A stretch of 64,000 nucleotides of DNA from Sarcocystis neurona (GCA_000727475.1 KL647292.1:3681446-3745445), one strand, 5' to 3'; shown: positions 32,842-46,117, numbered from the stretch's first letter. Notes: generated by a model not told the origin, from the letters alone. Made by a program: numbers and translations.

Positions 32842-35023
32842 ATACACAAATAGTGCGCACGTGTAGACACACTCACGGGGGCACAATCGAGATGCATGTG
32901 CACGTGCGTCTGCATACACATCGTGAGAACATAGCTGTGAATCACGTGCGTCTGCAGCGGGCACACTGCGCCTCAAGGAGCGTATACAAGGTGTACGTGC
33001 GGACGGAGTCAGCAGGTGCATGCACACGAACGTCCGCGCATCAGCAATCAGCCTATACGCACCCAACAGAGCATCTTCCGTAGGCGCTGCTTTCCTCTCA
33101 AATTCAAACAACACGAAAGTATACAGAGGGGCACATCTATGTACACGTAACACACCGGGTGTATCGGCGCACTGCGACATACTCGTTTGTATACCTGTCT
33201 CCCTTTAGAGAGCCTTATTACCATAATGCGCGGATACAGGTACAAATGTACTTACATATTTCCAAGTCGTCAGATGCGACCAGTGGGTTTCTTTCTCATT
33301 GAGACGTAAGCGAGAATTCAGCCGCATTTAGCAACGTTGGTGATGATCAAAACTGCCGGGCCACACTGACGTACAGACAAGTCACCGCAGAATCGGACTA
33401 CGGTATTCACTTGTATGATTGTCATTTTGGTAATGTCTCTGCATTCTTCTTGTTACACTGGTGGTTACGTGAAGTAACATTCCAGGATACTCATGAAACG
33501 GTTACAAATCCTTGAAATGCAAGCACCAGGACATACAAAATAGTGACTATGACACTGCAACGTACTCAATGTAGTCATACTAATAACAATGTTGAATAGA
33601 GTACACGGAAAAATGAATGTGATACCTAAAACCCCCTGGATCTCGTCGCTGAAGGCAACAACACTGGATCTGCAAGAATTGAGCTCTGGCGGAATGGCGG
33701 ACGCAATTTCAGCACCCAGGGTCTTACCTGCGGGAATCGACAATGAAGTTTCTTTCCAGTGTCTGGACACATTTGCGAAAAGCAGTGCAAATGTGCTAAT
33801 TTCCCTCTCGGCTCTCGACAGACTAGGCAGGACGTTACACGCCTCTAAAGAAAAACCTTGTCTCTGCAGGGTCATCGACAAGTCATGCATATTTCCGAAT
33901 GCACTCTGGGAGACCTTCTCTCCCTAAGATGAATTGAAAGTGGTGGCATCAACGTTTAACGCTGACCACGATAACAATAAACACCACAGGGATGAAAGGA
34001 AAGCGCAGCGTCGTACTATGCGGGTTCACGTGCATACTATGGAAGATTAGTCATAATGTTGCTGGCTATTCATTCTAGTCGCAGGTCAACGGTAGCCTCT
34101 TATGACTAGGTGAGTCATAGTCTTGCCATTTGTCCACTCAAGTCATATCTACGGCATTGATGATACTGGGACAAGATGGGTAAGAAAAACTGATGGATTC
34201 GCGCCAAACTTCGTCGCCCAAGACAGCACTGGAGCGGGTGAATGTCCAACTCGTAGAAACATTATGGGTTTTCTCCTTGTGTGTGTCTCACATCCGTATT
34301 TGTTTCCGTGCCTTCTCGTACACAGAGAATTCACAAACGTTTTGGAAGCATTTGTGTTACCAAGCCAAGTTACAAGTAACAAGTGTGGCTCTCCACATGC
34401 TTTTAATACGCGGAGTCAAAGCGTGGTCGCTGACGGACTGCCTCTCGAACAGCACACACGGAACACGCACTATCCACAAAGGAAGGTGAAGGACTGCAAG
34501 TGTAATTTTCACTATGCCATGTGGCTCCTGATTCAGTCCATGACAGTGTGCGAATCTTTGTGTGCAACCCTGTATATCTTCTGCCCGATACTCTATGTGG
34601 CAGCATGTGTCTCGTGTGTACCTGTGTGTATCTGTTCTACTTTACAGTTAGCGAACTATCCGTGATGCCTCCGTGACGCCATTGATGCCGACATTTGCAG
34701 AAATTTTGAAACGTTGACATACTCGTGTTGCACTCGTTGTCAACTTTCCCGCTAGTGTGGAGCACCTGAAGTATACAAGTATCCGCACTCGTGCGATTAG
34801 CTATTTATCTCAACAATCCGTGAATCGCTCTTTCAGCGCTACATGAGATGTAAGCTCGTTACGGTTTACACAAAGTGTTGGGCTGGAAGAAGTCAAGGCG
34901 TTTGTCTGTGACCCTTTCACAGTGGTAAAATCTGCGCGCCAAACCTCATGCGCACGCGTGTCGAGGAAGTCATGTAAACATGTGGTATATGTGCACGTGT
35001 AGACAGAAGCATATTAAGTGGAC
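32842..35023. other. unique-looking sequence without an assigned gene
   Basis: At 33465-33927 both strands are open over more than 110 codons and both translations look ordinary (minus: ASAIPPELNSCRSSVVAFSD; plus: LSSGGMADAISAPRVLPAGI), so neither was chosen. A plus frame of 180 codons at 34123-34665 ends in a Cys-rich stretch. No domain is recognised. Confidence 0.4.
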
Positions 35024-35174
35024 GGGTTGTTCTTCATCTCCAGATGTTATGCATTCTCAGGTGATGTACAAACACTTCGAGATAGGTGGACACACAAGCG
35101 TATCGGCTGAATGGGTTGTTCTTCATGTCCAGATGATCTGCACTCTCACATGATGTACAAACACTTCGAGATAG
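35024..35174. repeat. duplicated 62-base segment, period 89
   Basis: Segments 35024-35085 and 35113-35174 both start GGGTTGTTCTTCAT and end CAAACACTTCGAGATAG, with a few differences in the middle. They are in direct orientation and separated by 27 bases. Confidence 0.85.
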
Positions 35175-38100
35175 CCCGTGACGCTTCACGGCTACTCAGT
35201 GGCAAATGCAGAAGAGTGGGTTTGGATGGCGTTTGTACTCCGCTGCATCCCTCCGTGCTCTGCATTCAGCTGAGTTACTTTCGCATTTTAATATTACGCC
35301 TTGCCAACTACACCTGGAAAACACAATGTGGCGACGCTCTTCAGCCTTTACTAGCCGGAAGCCGGCCTTCACATTCTCAATTTCTTTACTGACAGGCAGA
35401 ACTGAAGGTGGTGAGGGTGGTCCATTTACGACTTGTCCACTACTTGCGAGAAACAGGGCGAACGTGCGTGAAGAGTGCCACGTAAGTTGATGTGGTGCTT
35501 TCTGCAACCTGTTCGGACTCAGTGACGATGCATCTCCTTCATTCTCTCTCTCGCTGCATTGCAATTTCTGTGGGGATGCTACGATGCCATATTAAATTAA
35601 GCGCCCCCTTGAAACATCTGTGAAAGGTGCCTCACTCTCCCTAACCACATATAGCTGTGCCCCATATATTTTACACCTACTAGTTAACGCACTGTGTCTC
35701 ACGCAGTGCTACCACATATACTTAACACAAACGTTGCACATTAATATAGGAGGTTGTCTGTCAGTACTCAAATAGACGTCCCACGCAATAGCGCGTACAC
35801 AGACACACATCGATAGACAAGTTGGTCGACGCGGGCTGTCAGATTCTTACTCATTCGAAAACATCTACATGTATACACGTGTACTTGTGTGAACAGCTTG
35901 TATCATTGTCAAAAGTGTTCGCGCGCGTAAGGTTCGGCTGGTATCTCGCGGAGAGCTACTGCTGAAACACACATTGCTTCTTCTCAACATTCTGGAACTT
36001 ATATCAAAGCAGCAACAGCGGCAATCGCAGCAGCAGGGGCAACAGCAGGAGAACCTGCTGCAGAACCGCTGCAATAATGTGAACAGCCGGAGCCGCAACA
36101 GCAGGCGTCACATTAAGATCAGCAGCGGCACAGCATCACGGCCACGAACCAGCGGGAACCCCGCCAGCAGCAGCGACAGCAGCTGCACGAGCAACACGTG
36201 CAGCCGCTGCAGCAGCAGGTGCCATCCCTCAACCAGTTCGGCAGTAAATGACTCAGCACGACTGGTGCTGATTGAGCCGTGCTGTTTTGTGCGTTTTCTT
36301 GTAGTTGTCCTTTCCTTGTCCTAACAACTGGAAACGAAGCAGCTCTTCCATCTGCGGGCATTTGCAGTCCTGCACCTTTAAGTACAGTGCGTATGGGTGA
36401 CACTTGGAAGTCGCTCCTTACACTTTTTTAGAAGTGTTTCAGCTTCTGCCTTCTGGCTCCTCTCCTGAAATTTCTTCGTATCCTTCAAGCACAAAATAAA
36501 GGCGTTGTTACGCACTCGAACGTACTGTGCAGTGTGGACTCCCAGTAGTCGGCCGTGTCGTTGACTCCCGCTGGTAGAGGTGTGTCTACGTATGTCTACA
36601 AATTACAGCCGACGTGGAGAGATGGATTTTCACTGTATCTAGATCAGACCACCCCTCGATTATCAGAGAGAGATCCGGTCTCTGCATGTTAACGGTAGGA
36701 TCTCTCGGGTGTCATGGCTAACACGCTACTGAATGTGCAGAAGCACCTGTGGCAGCAGGTGTTCTGCTGCTGAGTGCGGGGAAAAAAGGGGCGCGGACGT
36801 AAACGCCAATCTCTACTTCACATCGCCACGCTTAATGAACCTGAACAAACTTAAGGTCCCCCCTGTGCTGCCAATCGCTGCAGAAGCAAGAGCAGCAGCA
36901 ACACCGGTAACAGCACCGCCAGTAACAGCAACGCCAGGCGCACTTCTGTCAGAAGCCGCAGCGACGGCAGCATCCACAGCAGCAGCAAGAGCAGCACTAA
37001 CAACGATATTGACAACGGCGGCAGCTGCGATGAAATGACCCAACGAACGCTTCAGAAGGGAAAGCAACCAAAACTGACTCCCGTCTTCACGGTAGCAACA
37101 ACGACTAGCTGTCTGTGTGCGGAACTGGTATCTCTTTACCTTGGTGCTACCCTCGGTCCACCCGATAACACTCGTGCCGTACGAGCATACTCAGATTTCT
37201 TCTTCTACCATATGTGCTGCTCCGAGTCTCCTTCACGCAGCCTGCGTTACCAGGGCGTTTTGAAAGTGCAGAAGCTTCGTCACATGGATAAAGGGTAACG
37301 ATGAATCCTACGTCTCGTGTTATTGCATCGTCGCAGTCACTTCGTTTGTGATACTGTAGACCCCTAGACACATATAGAGCTGACGTCTTCCACGTAGGTG
37401 TATCCATCGGTGTGTTCTTATATACTTACAAGTCTAGGTGGGCATACTCGAGGCAGAGCTCAAATCGTTTACCAGAGCCAGTCGCCAGCAGACCAGTTTG
37501 TAACCTTAGGAGAAACAAGTACTCCGTGTAAAGAGCCTGAATTTTCTGCTGCACCAGCAAACGAGACCATGCGCCGTCAACTCCTTCTATTGTCGCTGCC
37601 TGACGTCGAGCAACATGGAAAAATGAAGCGTAGGTCCACCTGTAGATACAGCTATTTAACCTTTTTTGACAATTCTGCCGTGCTAAAAAATTCGAGCACA
37701 TACGCAGTTTCAAGAAGGAATCGAAGAAGAGCGCACATGACATTCCTGCTACGTACACACAGACACGTGTGTTGAGAGATAGCCGTATTGTCTGTACCGA
37801 ATTCTCTCCACTTATATCCAGTTCTCCCCGAAGGCTTCAACAACGCGCAGGGGGTGGTGCTGGGTCGAGTCTCCCAAAAAATGCTAATCCTCTAGTCCGT
37901 GGTAAATATCCACACATGCAGAGAACCACACAGGTAGATTCCCACGAGTAAAAGTGTAATGTAAATAAGTAAGTAGGGGGGTATGCCCACTCGAACCCTT
38001 CCACGCGAACAATTTGGACTATAATTACACAATTGTTGACACATCTAAGGATCCATGATTGTATGGATACGTGTGAAGAGCTATACGATATAAAGACATG

Positions 38101-38738
38101 TATGCACATAGGGAGGTGTGTATACGTGCTCCTCGTACGCGTCTGTGTCAGCGTAAAGCGTAGCCCTATCTTTAAAAAGGAGTGGAGCAGCACCTTTAAA
38201 AGGAAGTGGGGCAAGAAAGAGATTCACCTGGGGTCCGTCCGCCACCAGTAAAGTCTACTACAAAGACAGGTTCACACGTACGTTGCAGTTTCAGTACACT
38301 GTGTGTATATAACAAATGTAAATACACACACACAGCACCATACAACATGTATGCAGCATAGATCAGAACGGTGATGGCGACTAAGACGTCTACGAATACA
38401 AAAAAATATTATCTCTTCACTATTGTAGTTATGTAAATATGTACATACATATATATGTCTGTGTCGAGCTTGTACACTTTTGTGTGTACCCGCGGATGAA
38501 CCATACAAATATATGTCTGTGTATATATATGTATATGTAGATAGTTATATATATATATACAAACATTGGTCTCCATAACCTCTCCCTGTTATCTGTGAGT
38601 AGGGCGTCTGTGTCGCATCCCCGGTGGTTCGTGCGTCTCCCCGAAGCGCGTAAACTTCCTCTTTGTAATTTATCTTCTCGCACGGATAGAGGAGTTCCAG
38701 GTTGCGAAACTCTGCAGATAAAGAAACATGTCACTACA
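35175..38738. other. CAG-rich region without an assigned gene
   Basis: CAG/GCA clusters at about 35970-36230 (Gln/Ser frame on plus) and 36880-37035 (Ala/Thr frame on plus, Ala/Val frame on minus) may be exons of coccidian type or simple repeats. The stretch at 37398-37790 is unique sequence with a plus frame of 125 codons. No splice pairs were found. A TATATA tract lies at 38520-38562. Confidence 0.4.
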
Positions 38739-39311
38739 ATGAGCCAAGTGACGGCAGGGAAGCTGCAGCAGCTCCGCTGTTGGTTGCCTTCCTGCACGCG
38801 GACGACTGCAGCGGAAAGACCGAGGACGACAGGAGTAGCAACAGTTTGCTGTGACATCCGGTGGAGAGGCGCAGCAGCCACTAGCCGCAAGCGTCCGTCC
38901 GGTGCTGTTGCTCCTGCCGAATGTTGCCTGATATTCCTGCTGGTGTTCCTCTTTCTCCTGTCCCTCGCTACGGTTGCTACCTCTCCGGTCGCCGGAAGCA
39001 GCAGGAGCGTGGATGGCAGCGTGAATGGCAGTATCAGCAGCAGCACGGCCAGCAGAACAGCCAGCACCCACAGCACAGGCAGCAGCAGCAATTCTGCATA
39101 CATCTCCGGAACCCAGCTACACCGTAAATTACACAAGAGACAGCTGCGGCAACAGCAGCCCGACGAGGTGTTGCTCCTGCAGCAGCAGTACCACGCATTG
39201 CTACTGCAGCGACAGAGGCGAGGGCTTCACCAACAGCGCCAGCAGCAAGCATTCGACCCTCAAAAGGATCCGCTGCATGGTCGACAGAAACAACAAGGTG
39301 AGGAAAATTGA
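38739..39311 (+). CDS. possible Ser/Gln-rich membrane or secreted protein
   Basis: From an ATG at 38739 an open frame of 190 codons runs to a stop at 39311. It starts MSQVTAGKLQQLRCWLPS, has one strong hydrophobic segment (CCLIFLLVFLFLLSLATVA) near residues 67-85, then a Ser/Thr/Gly-rich stretch and a Gln/Leu/Arg-rich tail built from CAG triplets. A GTGAGG donor at 39298 after CAACAAG could splice the exon onward in phase 1. The order of positive N-terminus, hydrophobic anchor and Ser-rich ectodomain-like part is reasonable for a secretory protein. The CAG cluster could also keep the frame open by chance. No family is recognised, and no expression signal was seen. Confidence 0.3.
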   Translation: MSQVTAGKLQQLRCWLPSCTRTTAAERPRTTGVATVCCDIRWRGAAATSRKRPSGAVAPAECCLIFLLVFLFLLSLATVATSPVAGSSRSVDGSVNGSISSSTASRTASTHSTGSSSNSAYISGTQLHRKLHKRQLRQQQPDEVLLLQQQYHALLLQRQRRGLHQQRQQQAFDPQKDPLHGRQKQQGEEN

Positions 39312-42300
39312 GAGCAGCAACCTCTTGTAAAGACGACTGGGAGAGAAGCATAGGTAGAGCACTGGCATTGTGCTGCTGAAAGAGACGCGGAAGCACGAGG
39401 CAAGTGAGAAGTAGGAGAATAGCGGGAAACGTTACGAGAAGAAAACACCTGTGGCCTCATCAGATAGGATCTCCGAGAGAGATACATGTGCTTAAAGGTA
39501 CCCGCCCACGCGTACACGATCATGCATGGATGCATCCGTAGTTACAAATAATCCTAATGAAACATATATGTACATATGTGTATGTACGTGAATACAAACG
39601 AATGTGTGTACACACACGTACATACGCATGTATGTTGTAGAGAGTGCCGAAGGAAGAGCACGGTGCTCAGGGCTTTTGTGCCTCGGTGGTCTGGGTACAG
39701 ACTGGCAGCTGTGCTCTCGGTCGGTTCTCCTCGGATATGCTGGCTGCATAGAGGCCCGTTTGTGAATAAAAATGTTCCCATCAAAGTCTCTATGAGTACT
39801 ACCTTTCTCACTCTGTCATTCCCTGCCTCACTTGCGTCCAGGTTTTCCATGTCGTGGAAGCTGTATTCTACAGTAGAATCGTACATCTGTACATGCATAT
39901 ACATGGACACTCCACTTATATAAAACACACACACATGTATACTTACAAGAAATATGTGTGACGATAGGGAGATGTAGACACAAGCACAGAAGTGTGTGCA
40001 GAGCTGCAGGTATACACGTCTCTAGATGTAGACGTGCCTCCAGGTATATGTGCACAAGTATAACAAAGAGAAAAGGACAGAACCAAAGAAATCCCTTGCC
40101 ACCCACAAGCTCAGACCCCAGGTGTGACATTCTCCTTCTATTCTCTGCCATCTTGCCTACACATACTACATAGAACAAAAGAAACCGGATATAAATATAT
40201 TCATTTGTACCTATGTAGGCAAATATGTGAATACCAGCCCTGCGAGTATGCGCCTGCGTTAGTGCTGCAGACACTTAAGCAACATGCTACGTACGCACAA
40301 GTATCTGTAGCGTAGGACGCCACATATATAGACACATATGTATATATATATATATATATGTATATGACGCACGTACCTGCGTACACACAAAGAGAGAGGA
40401 GGACGTATGGTATACAGAAACCATGCAGGGTGAAGAAGCAGGTGCATGTGTCCCGGCTGTCTTCAAAGAATTTTGTATTTTTGCTATTTTGGTGGCACGC
40501 ATATTCAAAACGACGAAGTCCACGAGAAGTGACAAGGCATGCAGAGTAAGGAGTATAGTTTTCGAGCCCTCCCGCGCATACAGGAGGTATATACTACTCG
40601 GTGTTTATCTACGGCCCATATAGAGAGGGAACTACAAATGTATATGTATGTATACAATGAATGAGATAGACAGAAAAAGACAATTAATGTGAAGGGAGAG
40701 TTGAACACGTGGGTGGGGAAGGATTTTCACTCAAAGAGAGACATTTTCGCACGTATGTCGTACAGAGCTTCGTACGAATAAGGGGAAAGAGGAGAACGAG
40801 TGTACGTGTAGAGATGCAATTACGCACGGAGCCAACAGGTTCTATGCGTGCACAGAAGGAGAAATATACATGGATAGAGACCGAGATAGGTACAAACATA
40901 TACGTACGAAGAAAAGAGTCGAAGGTATGTGAAAAAAAGCGGGAAAAGCAATGAACGGGAGAAAGAATGGGCCTTTCACAAAGAGAGCGAGAGAGAGACT
41001 GAGACAGTTACATATATGTTTGTATGGATAAGAGCGCTGAAAGTTTGTGGAGAAAGAGAAAAGGGGAGAGGAGGGGAAAGCGTAAACCTTTCATCTGCTA
41101 TCTCATTCACATGTGTTGAAACTTAAAGAGTCGGAGATACGCGTATCGCTGAATCTACGGGCAACTCCACAACAAGGCACACAGAGGCTGCAGTAGTCGA
41201 CGAACGTATGTGGAGGTGCAGATATGTTGGTTGCGAGTGCCTGTGTGCCTGTGTGTACGAAAGGAACTTTGAAGAGTGGGACTCTTCTACGACGACCTGG
41301 TGGTGTTCAGACGATTTCACACAGTCATACGTCTGGGCACGCTTTTATGATATGCGACAGACCAGGCACACACCCGATATAGAGCTACCGCGACTACATG
41401 GAAACACCTAGGAAGAGACACATTTGTAGCTTCCGCACGAAGAAAGCGAGACACACGTAGACAGGGGCACAGAGAACGAAAAAGAACGGTTTGAAAAGGC
41501 GGGTACGTTCCTTCTTATGTTTCATCCTTGCGACTTCGCACGTATGTAAGTGCACGAGTGAGGGACTGCTGCTGCGTGTTCGAAGGGACAAGTTTGCGTA
41601 TCAGGCGCAGTAGCGTGAGCCTCTCATGCCGCGCCTGCCTGTGCGTCTGTACAAGCACGGACGTAGCCGTGTCTTCACTTCTGCGCACCTCCACGTGCAG
41701 GTAGAAAGAAAAGAAGACACGAGCACTCTAACAGATGTCTAGGCACGTATGTACATATATACATATATGTGGATATGACAGACGCGTACGTGCACTTCCG
41801 GCCATATCTAGGGATGTGTGTATCTACGTTGTGAGCTCAAACTTAAATACATGTATCTCAATAGGCCTATCGAGGTGCATATACAGGTATGCCGTGGAGT
41901 TCAATATCAATCTATGTATACTTGTAGATACATGTGTGTGCTCCTGTACGCACGTGTGCGTGTCAGTGAAAGTCGGTCCAAATACACACAAGTGTAGGCT
42001 GAGAAAATTAGCTGTCTACTCAATGTAGATAAACAGGAGTATTTGGGTACCCTTGCGAAAACACACACGTACATATTACAGGCGTACATAAATGCCTACG
42101 TGCGCTCTCATGTGTATAGAGACCACTCCGAATGCATGCATACTTACATGTAAACATGCACAAGAAACTGCGTGCGATGTATCCAGATATCTATATACGT
42201 ACATACGTTCGTTCGTCGACGCCTCTCTATCGCTTGATCGACACGTGTCCGCATGCTCGGTACAACAAGTATGTGAAGGTGGTGTGCGTATACGTGGACG

Positions 42301-42392
42301 TACGTGTTTCTGCGTGTAGTGTGGGAACGTGTGTGGCCACGTGTACAACCCTGTGATGGAGGCTACTGCCCTACGTGTACCTCCACACGCAG
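39312..42392. other. intergenic, repeat-containing sequence
   Basis: TATATA at 40322-40363 and many TGTG/TATG tracts. A minus frame at 39554-39934 includes the ordinary-looking stretch DRVRKVVLIETLMGTFLFTN but no splice pair was found. The promoter and any first exon of the downstream acidic protein should lie here; none was identified. Confidence 0.45.
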
Positions 42393-42442
42393 ACGACTAT
42401 TTCAACCGACTGTGTCAACGAATTAAAATGTGCGTGTATCAG
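42393..42442 (+). CDS. candidate small exon upstream of the acidic/Cys-motif exon
   Basis: A pyrimidine-rich stretch ending CACACGCAG precedes 50 bases encoding DYFNRLCQRIKMCVYQ, followed by a GTGAAG donor in phase 0. It can join in frame to an acceptor CGACTAG at 42750, which extends the large exon upstream by 58 bases. It is offered as an N-terminal exon because the large exon lacks an ATG in its first 290 codons. Confidence 0.3.
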
Positions 42443-42750
42443 GTGAAGAAACGACAACTTGTCTCCATGCACACGAATACAAAGATTTGCCAAGTGTATC
42501 CACATATACAAATTTATAAGTGGAGGGGCACTGGGACGTAAACATGTTTTAGAGAGAGAAAAAGTGATGAGGGTCCGAAGAAATACAACACCACACACCT
42601 GTCGCAGATACACAGGTCGAGGTACGGAAAAGTGGGAACACGCATCTGTGAACATGTAAGAGGAAAATATATATACATATATATATTTATATATACGTAT
42701 GTGTGTGTGTGTGTAGTCACGCGTGCGTGGGTGCGGCGACACACGACTAG

Positions 42751-45700
42751 AAGAGTGTGAATTTTCAAATACACGGAATAAGCGTGTGTGACTGCGTGTG
42801 CGCTGCAGCGCCCGTGGTCGCCCCTGAAGCGCCACGACAAGCGTCAGGACCTTCCACCGAAGAAGGTTTTGCTTTTTTTGAAGTTTCGGCTGACGCGGCC
42901 TCTGCCGGTAAGTTTGCGCCTGCTGTCGCGTCGTCTGCTGAAGGCCGCGAAGCAGTGACCGCTGCGGCGCGGTCCAGAGCAGCTGCCACGGAAGAGAGGA
43001 CGAAGACGGCAGGCGTTGCTTCTGCTCTTGCGAAACCAAGGCCGACGTCACCTCGGTCACTCTCAGTTCTGCAGGAGTCACTTGAAACCCGAGCACCGCC
43101 AGCAACAAAAGAAGAGGCAGCGGTGCAGGAGGAAGACGCACTTGGATGGGAGGGCATGGAGGCGAGTGCACAGGCCGGACGGCAGCAGGTTCCTCCTCCT
43201 GTGCACGCTGAGTCTACAGCAGAAGTAGCCGGTGTAGCTGGTGCTGGTTCCTCAGCAGCAACAAATGCGACAGCACAGATTAGAACAAGTGCCGAGACCG
43301 CCCTTGCAGCAGCTCAAACCAGAGCCGGAGCAGCTGGAGAGAGACTCGATGCGTCTGGTGGAGAACAAAAGGCATTCGACTCTTCCGCGGCATCACAGGG
43401 ACCACTCGTTTCGCTCGAGCTCGAAAGCCTCTCTTTGTCGGCAGCAGCACCAGCAGTCAGGGAGACGCACGCGTCGTCTGCATACAGTGCTGGTGCTGCT
43501 GTCGCGGCGGCGCACAGGCTGCCGCCGCCACAGACGGTGAAAGCACTGCAGAAGACGGTGGAAACGCCGAAGACGCAGCGAGCGATCGGAGTTGCGCTCC
43601 TCCAGCGGCTGTGGCAGCGACAAGTCGGCCTGGACAGAGACGCGCGGGAAATGCTGCACACGCACCTGCTGCCCCTACAGAAAGACCACCACACTGAAGA
43701 CGGAGAATCTATCCTCTACGAAAAGGCACTGAGAGACACGCTGTTGTTCTTGAGTAGTGCAGGTCGAGAGACGCCTCAGGAAGGCAAGGTAAGCGACGAA
43801 TTGTTACCGCTCCTGCAGAAGCCCGCCAGTCAGCAGAAAGGCGTGCAGCGGCTGAGCGCAGAGCTTCGATTGTTGCCTACGGCTGTGGAGCCCCAGGCGG
43901 TCGTAGAGCACGTCCCGGTGACCGAACGACCTATGGACTTAACAGGGTCGACGAATATGCAGACCGTATGGAATGTTAAACCAGTGCTGCGACAAGTGGG
44001 AGAGGATTCAAGGAAACCAGAGAAAATAAATTTTGAAGATCTGCTGCATCTCTTGCAGTCCCTGGCGGATGCGTTGTTCGAAAGGGAAGCAGCAGCGGCT
44101 GCCGCTGCTGCAGAGTGGAAGAAGGAAGCAAGACCGGCGTCGACAGCGGCAGTGAAAGAGGGAGGCCAACAGGAGGACCAGGAAGGAAAAAGTTCGGGAG
44201 AGGGTAGAAGGGCAGCTGGGAACGACAAAGGAAGCAACAGGCGGGGGAAGAACTCGGCATCAGCAACAAAAAAAGCAGGTGCTGTGAAAGAGGAAGAAGA
44301 AGCGGATGTCGCTGGAAGGCCGCCGCTCGAAGGAGTAGTCAGCGAAGGAACCGTGGCGGCCAGACCCGAGACCGTCACTGATGAAGATCAAGCAAGAGCA
44401 ATGCTTGACGCGGGGTTGGATCCTCGAAACGGCCTGCCTGGTTTTCTAAAATCAGAAACTTCCTCTCTAGTTGCAGCAGAAGACGCGCAGGCTCCGGGGG
44501 AATTCGGTAATGCCTATGGGTCCACCAAGAGAGAAGACGCGAAGAGAGACGAAGATGGCGACAAGGTGCCGTGGAAGTCCGCAGGAGCAGGCGTCCATCT
44601 ACATGAGAATGAGGCCACGTCCGCAGACAGTCGTGGGTCACCTGCTGCTGCAGCCGAGAAGGAAGATGAAAGGGACGGCGCTGCTGCAGCAGCTTATGGA
44701 ACTGGCAGCAGCGCAGCAGAAGAAGACAGAGACAGGAAGACTCCGAAGAATGTTGCTTACGTGCTGCGACCGAGGGCAGGTCCGCCGTGGGTCCCGGAGG
44801 AGGCTGCTGCTGCAGGAGCGGACTTTGTCAGTTTCATCCAACTGAGCAGCAAAAGCAGCAACAGCAACAGCAAAGGCCAAGAAGATGTCCGCGTGTTGCA
44901 CCAGCTCCAGAACCAGCGGCAGGAGACGTGGAAGGAGAAGGGAACACGGCAACAGCCCATCCGTCCGCATGGGTTTACTGAGGCAGCAGCAGAAGCAGCA
45001 CCATGCCCTTTAAGAGAAGCACGTAACGCGTTTGCAACCGGGAAAGAACTTCTCTCTGAAAACGCAAAGGGGCGCGAGGACAGCGAGCCCACAGAAGCAG
45101 CAGAGTCCTCCTTGTTACTTGCAGTTCAGAAAACTTTCTCTGCGACTAAAGAAGCAGCAGAGGCTGCAGCAGCTGAGCAGCGCCGCCTTCAAAGAGAAGC
45201 TTCGTTTCTCGGCGCATCTGCAGGACGGAGCGTCACCAAAAGTTCGGCAGCAGGAACACCGGAGAAGACAGACAGCGCCCGCCTTAAAGCAGTCGCGCAG
45301 CACACTTCTTTGAAGGGAGTGAGCCCAAGGCGTGCAAGTTCCTCGTTACAACAGCAGCAGAAGCAGCCGCTAGCATTTCTGATGCCCCTCAGTCACCTGC
45401 AGGAGCAAGTGCAACAGACCACGGGTGATGACGAGGAAAACTGGGAAGAGGAGGGAGGCTCCGAAGCCGAACAGAGGGAAGAGGCAAGAGGTGCGAGGGG
45501 AGAGGAAGAGGAGAAAGGTGGGGAGGAAGGAGCAGCGGCAGCAAAGGAAGGCGAAGTAGAAAAGAAGGAGAAGGAGGCTGCAGGTGGTGAAGAAAAGAAA
45601 TCAGTCTCCGCGGAGAAAAAAGAGGGAGAAGGAGGAGCGGAAGAAGAAGAAGGCAGCTTCAAGACAAGTATGGAGACGAGAGAAGAGAGTAGCACTTCCG

Positions 45701-46117
45701 GCAGAGAAGAAAAGGAAGAGGAGGCAACTACAGGACGTGTCGAAGAGACTGAGAAAGCAGAAAGGAAAAAAGAAACGCACGTTGTCGTCGAAGAAGAAGA
45801 AGAAGGCGGAGCAGCAAAAGAGGAAAAGAAGGAAAAGGAAAGAGAGAAAGAGGAAACAAAAGCAGAAGCCAAAGCAAAAGAGGAGAAGGAAGAGGAAAAG
45901 GGAGAGGAGAAGAAAGAAGCCGAGGGAGGCGGCCCGCCGAGTTGCACGGACATAGAAGACGCGGAGAAATGTACTGCAGAACCCCGCTGCTTTCACGACG
46001 AGGTGTATCACCAGTGCTTCTTCAACTGCACGCTGCTGCTGAAGCCCGACGAGTGCAAAGCGCACGTCAGCTGTCGCTACGAGGAAGTTCTCCCGCGGAA
46101 CGCGTGCGTCAACGAGG
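42751..46117 (+). CDS. large exon: acidic low-complexity region plus two C-x8-C-x5-C motifs
   Basis: The frame is open for 1.1 kb codons and ends AACGAGG before GTAAGC in phase 1. The exon may start at 42751 (after CGACTAG) or 42809 (after GCTGCAG). About residues 240-450 look ordered (RAIGVALLQRLWQRQVGLDR, INFEDLLHLLQSLADALFER). The centre is Ala/Gln/Glu-rich with CAG-type triplets, and 45421-45945 is almost pure Glu/Lys/Ala/Gly. The last 58 residues hold eight Cys in two units of C-x8-C-x5-C-x8/10-C: from CTDIEDAEKC and from CTLLLKPDEC. The first ATG is near codon 300, so the start is in an upstream exon. The exon frame continues 43 codons past the donor before a stop, which would be the end if the donor is not used. 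Confidence 0.65.

Noticed and set aside
42371..43171. 266-codon minus-strand frame and other minus frames under the acidic exon (43.3-46.4 kb)
   Set aside because: They mirror the Ala/Glu/Gln-rich plus-strand exon; CAG and GAA triplets keep the reverse frames open. The plus frame carries the Cys motifs.
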